Part shown: positions 60,916 to 64,000 of the stretch, one piece after another
Layout: each line of letters opens with the position of its first letter
Position numbering within the stretch: position 1 is the first letter of the stretch
Assembly (NCBI GenBank): GCA_030068075.1
Contig: CM057834.1
Span: forward strand, 96,117,119 to 96,181,118
Source of the DNA: Paguma larvata
Taxonomy: Eukaryota; Chordata; Mammalia; Carnivora; Viverridae
Reading direction: 5' to 3'
Length of the DNA: 64,000 bases
Made by a program: the position numbers and the translations under genes
The notes under the pieces: model-generated
Database searches by the model: none
The model's input: only the letters and a program-made list of their open reading frames with translations
What the model was told of the DNA's origin: nothing

Positions 60916-61755
60916 AGATATCTAGAAACAATGAGTTAAAATTTTCTGTGTATTTTGGTAGGCTATAATTGTCTTAATTGACTAGTGATGAAAATTTAAA
61001 CGGCTAGGCATTTATTGAACAAAAAGCCCTTTGAAAAGCCCTATTGCAGGAGCAAAAGCCATAGTCACTAAAAAGATAGACACCAAATTGACATTTTAAC
61101 ACATGGATTGAAATTCTTCCAAACCATAGCAAAGGCCCAAATTCTCTTCAGCACAGGGCCGGGGGGCAGGGGGGGGGGGGTCTCAAGCTGGGCTGACGAG
61201 CAGATTGTGAAATGGGAAATCCTTCAAAGTGACTGTTTTTAATAACTTCTTTTGCCATCTACTATTCCAGAGCTTTGATCAAAAAGAGAATTGGAGTCCC
61301 TTCAATGAATCCTCCACTCAATTATTTTATTTGATAATAAATAATAATCCTTGGAGAATTATCATTCAAACCTAGGTACCACACAATGAGAGAATGCAAG
61401 GCTTGGGTTTCTACAGAGCCAGCCATTTGCCATTTCACGGCTGAGGATTTACAGACATAAGCAAATGAATCTATCTCTGCGACTAAAGCCTTTGATCCCC
61501 CAGCCCTGTCTGACGAGTCTACTTGATGGTGTCCTTCTTCTCAACATACCAGAATCAGTGATCAGAATCCATCCCCAGCTACCAAACCCTGACAATCCTA
61601 ATGATCGCTCCATTTTAAAAGGCATCTCAGCCTAGATCTCGGAAACATGCGTGCTGATGGGGGGTTGACCGTGAAGCCCTTCTTCTGCATTAAATGGTCA
61701 ACACGGAACAGAGTTTAACACCGGATGCTCGAAAATAAGACAGAACTAACACAAC
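60916..61755. other. Intronic stretch with a G-run motif
   Basis: No transposon was seen. It contains the G-rich motif at 61156-61180, listed separately. Confidence 0.45.
61156..61180 (+). repeat. G-run with G-quadruplex potential
   Basis: GGG, CC, six G, CA, then twelve G (61169-61180). It fits a four-tract G-quadruplex motif on the + strand and therefore also in the CNTNAP2 pre-mRNA. Confidence 0.85.
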
Positions 61756-61756
61756 T

Positions 61757-61930
61757 TTGCCATTTTGGAGCTATGACTCCTTGAGTAAATCTCTGAGCTT
61801 TCCTAAGCCTCAGTCTCCTCATCCATACAGTGGGGGTAATGATGAGAATGCCTGCCTCACCAAGCTGTTGGGTGAATCCGGTAAATGACATAAGTAAGCT
61901 GCTTCATAGAGTACCTACTACATAGCCCTC
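61757..61930 (-). mobile_element. MIR SINE, antisense
   Basis: ATGACTCCTTGAGTAAATC, AAGCCTCAGTCTCCTCATCC, AGTGGGGGTAATGATGAG and GCCTGCCTCACCAAGCTG are a good reverse MIR. Confidence 0.85.

Positions 61931-64000
<2,070 letters not shown>

Overview
The window is 64 kb of mammalian nuclear DNA from the interior of one very large gene. Three short, well-conserved exons lie on the + strand with consensus splice sites and encode consecutive pieces of the extracellular part of CASPR2 (contactin-associated protein 2, gene CNTNAP2). Everything else is intron. The organism is a carnivore and most likely a cat: at least 26 tRNA-Lys-derived CanSINEs of the felid type are present (head reading GGGGCGCCTGGGTGGCTCAG, then a (CT)n block and an AAATAAATAAA tail). 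The head sequence I would expect for dog-type SINEs was not seen. This species call rests on recall of repeat consensus sequences, not on a database search.

Layout. 1-17071 is the 3' part of an intron, with old L2/MIR fragments, a dense CanSINE cluster (10.5-13.9 kb), possible LTR remnants and one CpG-enriched patch near 4.3-4.8 kb. 17072-17242 is exon A. 17243-40807 is a 23.6-kb intron with a SINE-poor island of L2 and MIR relics at 20-23.2 kb, then L1 and L2 pieces, more SINEs, a polypurine microsatellite at 35.4 kb and a MER5A DNA transposon just upstream of exon B. 40808-41026 is exon B. 41027-62894 is a 21.9-kb intron with a SINE-split MIR, a probable ERV LTR (47.3-48.1 kb), an L2 3' end, a long antisense L1 relic (51-52.1 kb), an MLT1-type LTR (56.7 kb) and a sense L1 3' end (59.8-60.9 kb). 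62895-63131 is exon C. 63132-64000 starts the next intron.

How the parts work together. Joined, the exons read through in one frame: A ends with one base of a Ser codon completed by B, and B ends with one base of a Gly codon completed by C. They encode the third laminin-G domain and the second EGF-like domain of CASPR2, a neuronal adhesion protein that clusters Kv1 potassium channels at juxtaparanodes with contactin-2. All three exons are phase 1-1 and multiples of three (171, 219, 237 nt).

I found no prokaryotic, phage, CRISPR or defence-type system and no new protein-coding gene with support. The items worth a second look concern transposon insertion history, unusual DNA structure and a few unexplained intronic patches. 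Boundaries of old repeats (MIR, L2, L1, LTR) are by eye and good to about 20-50 bp.
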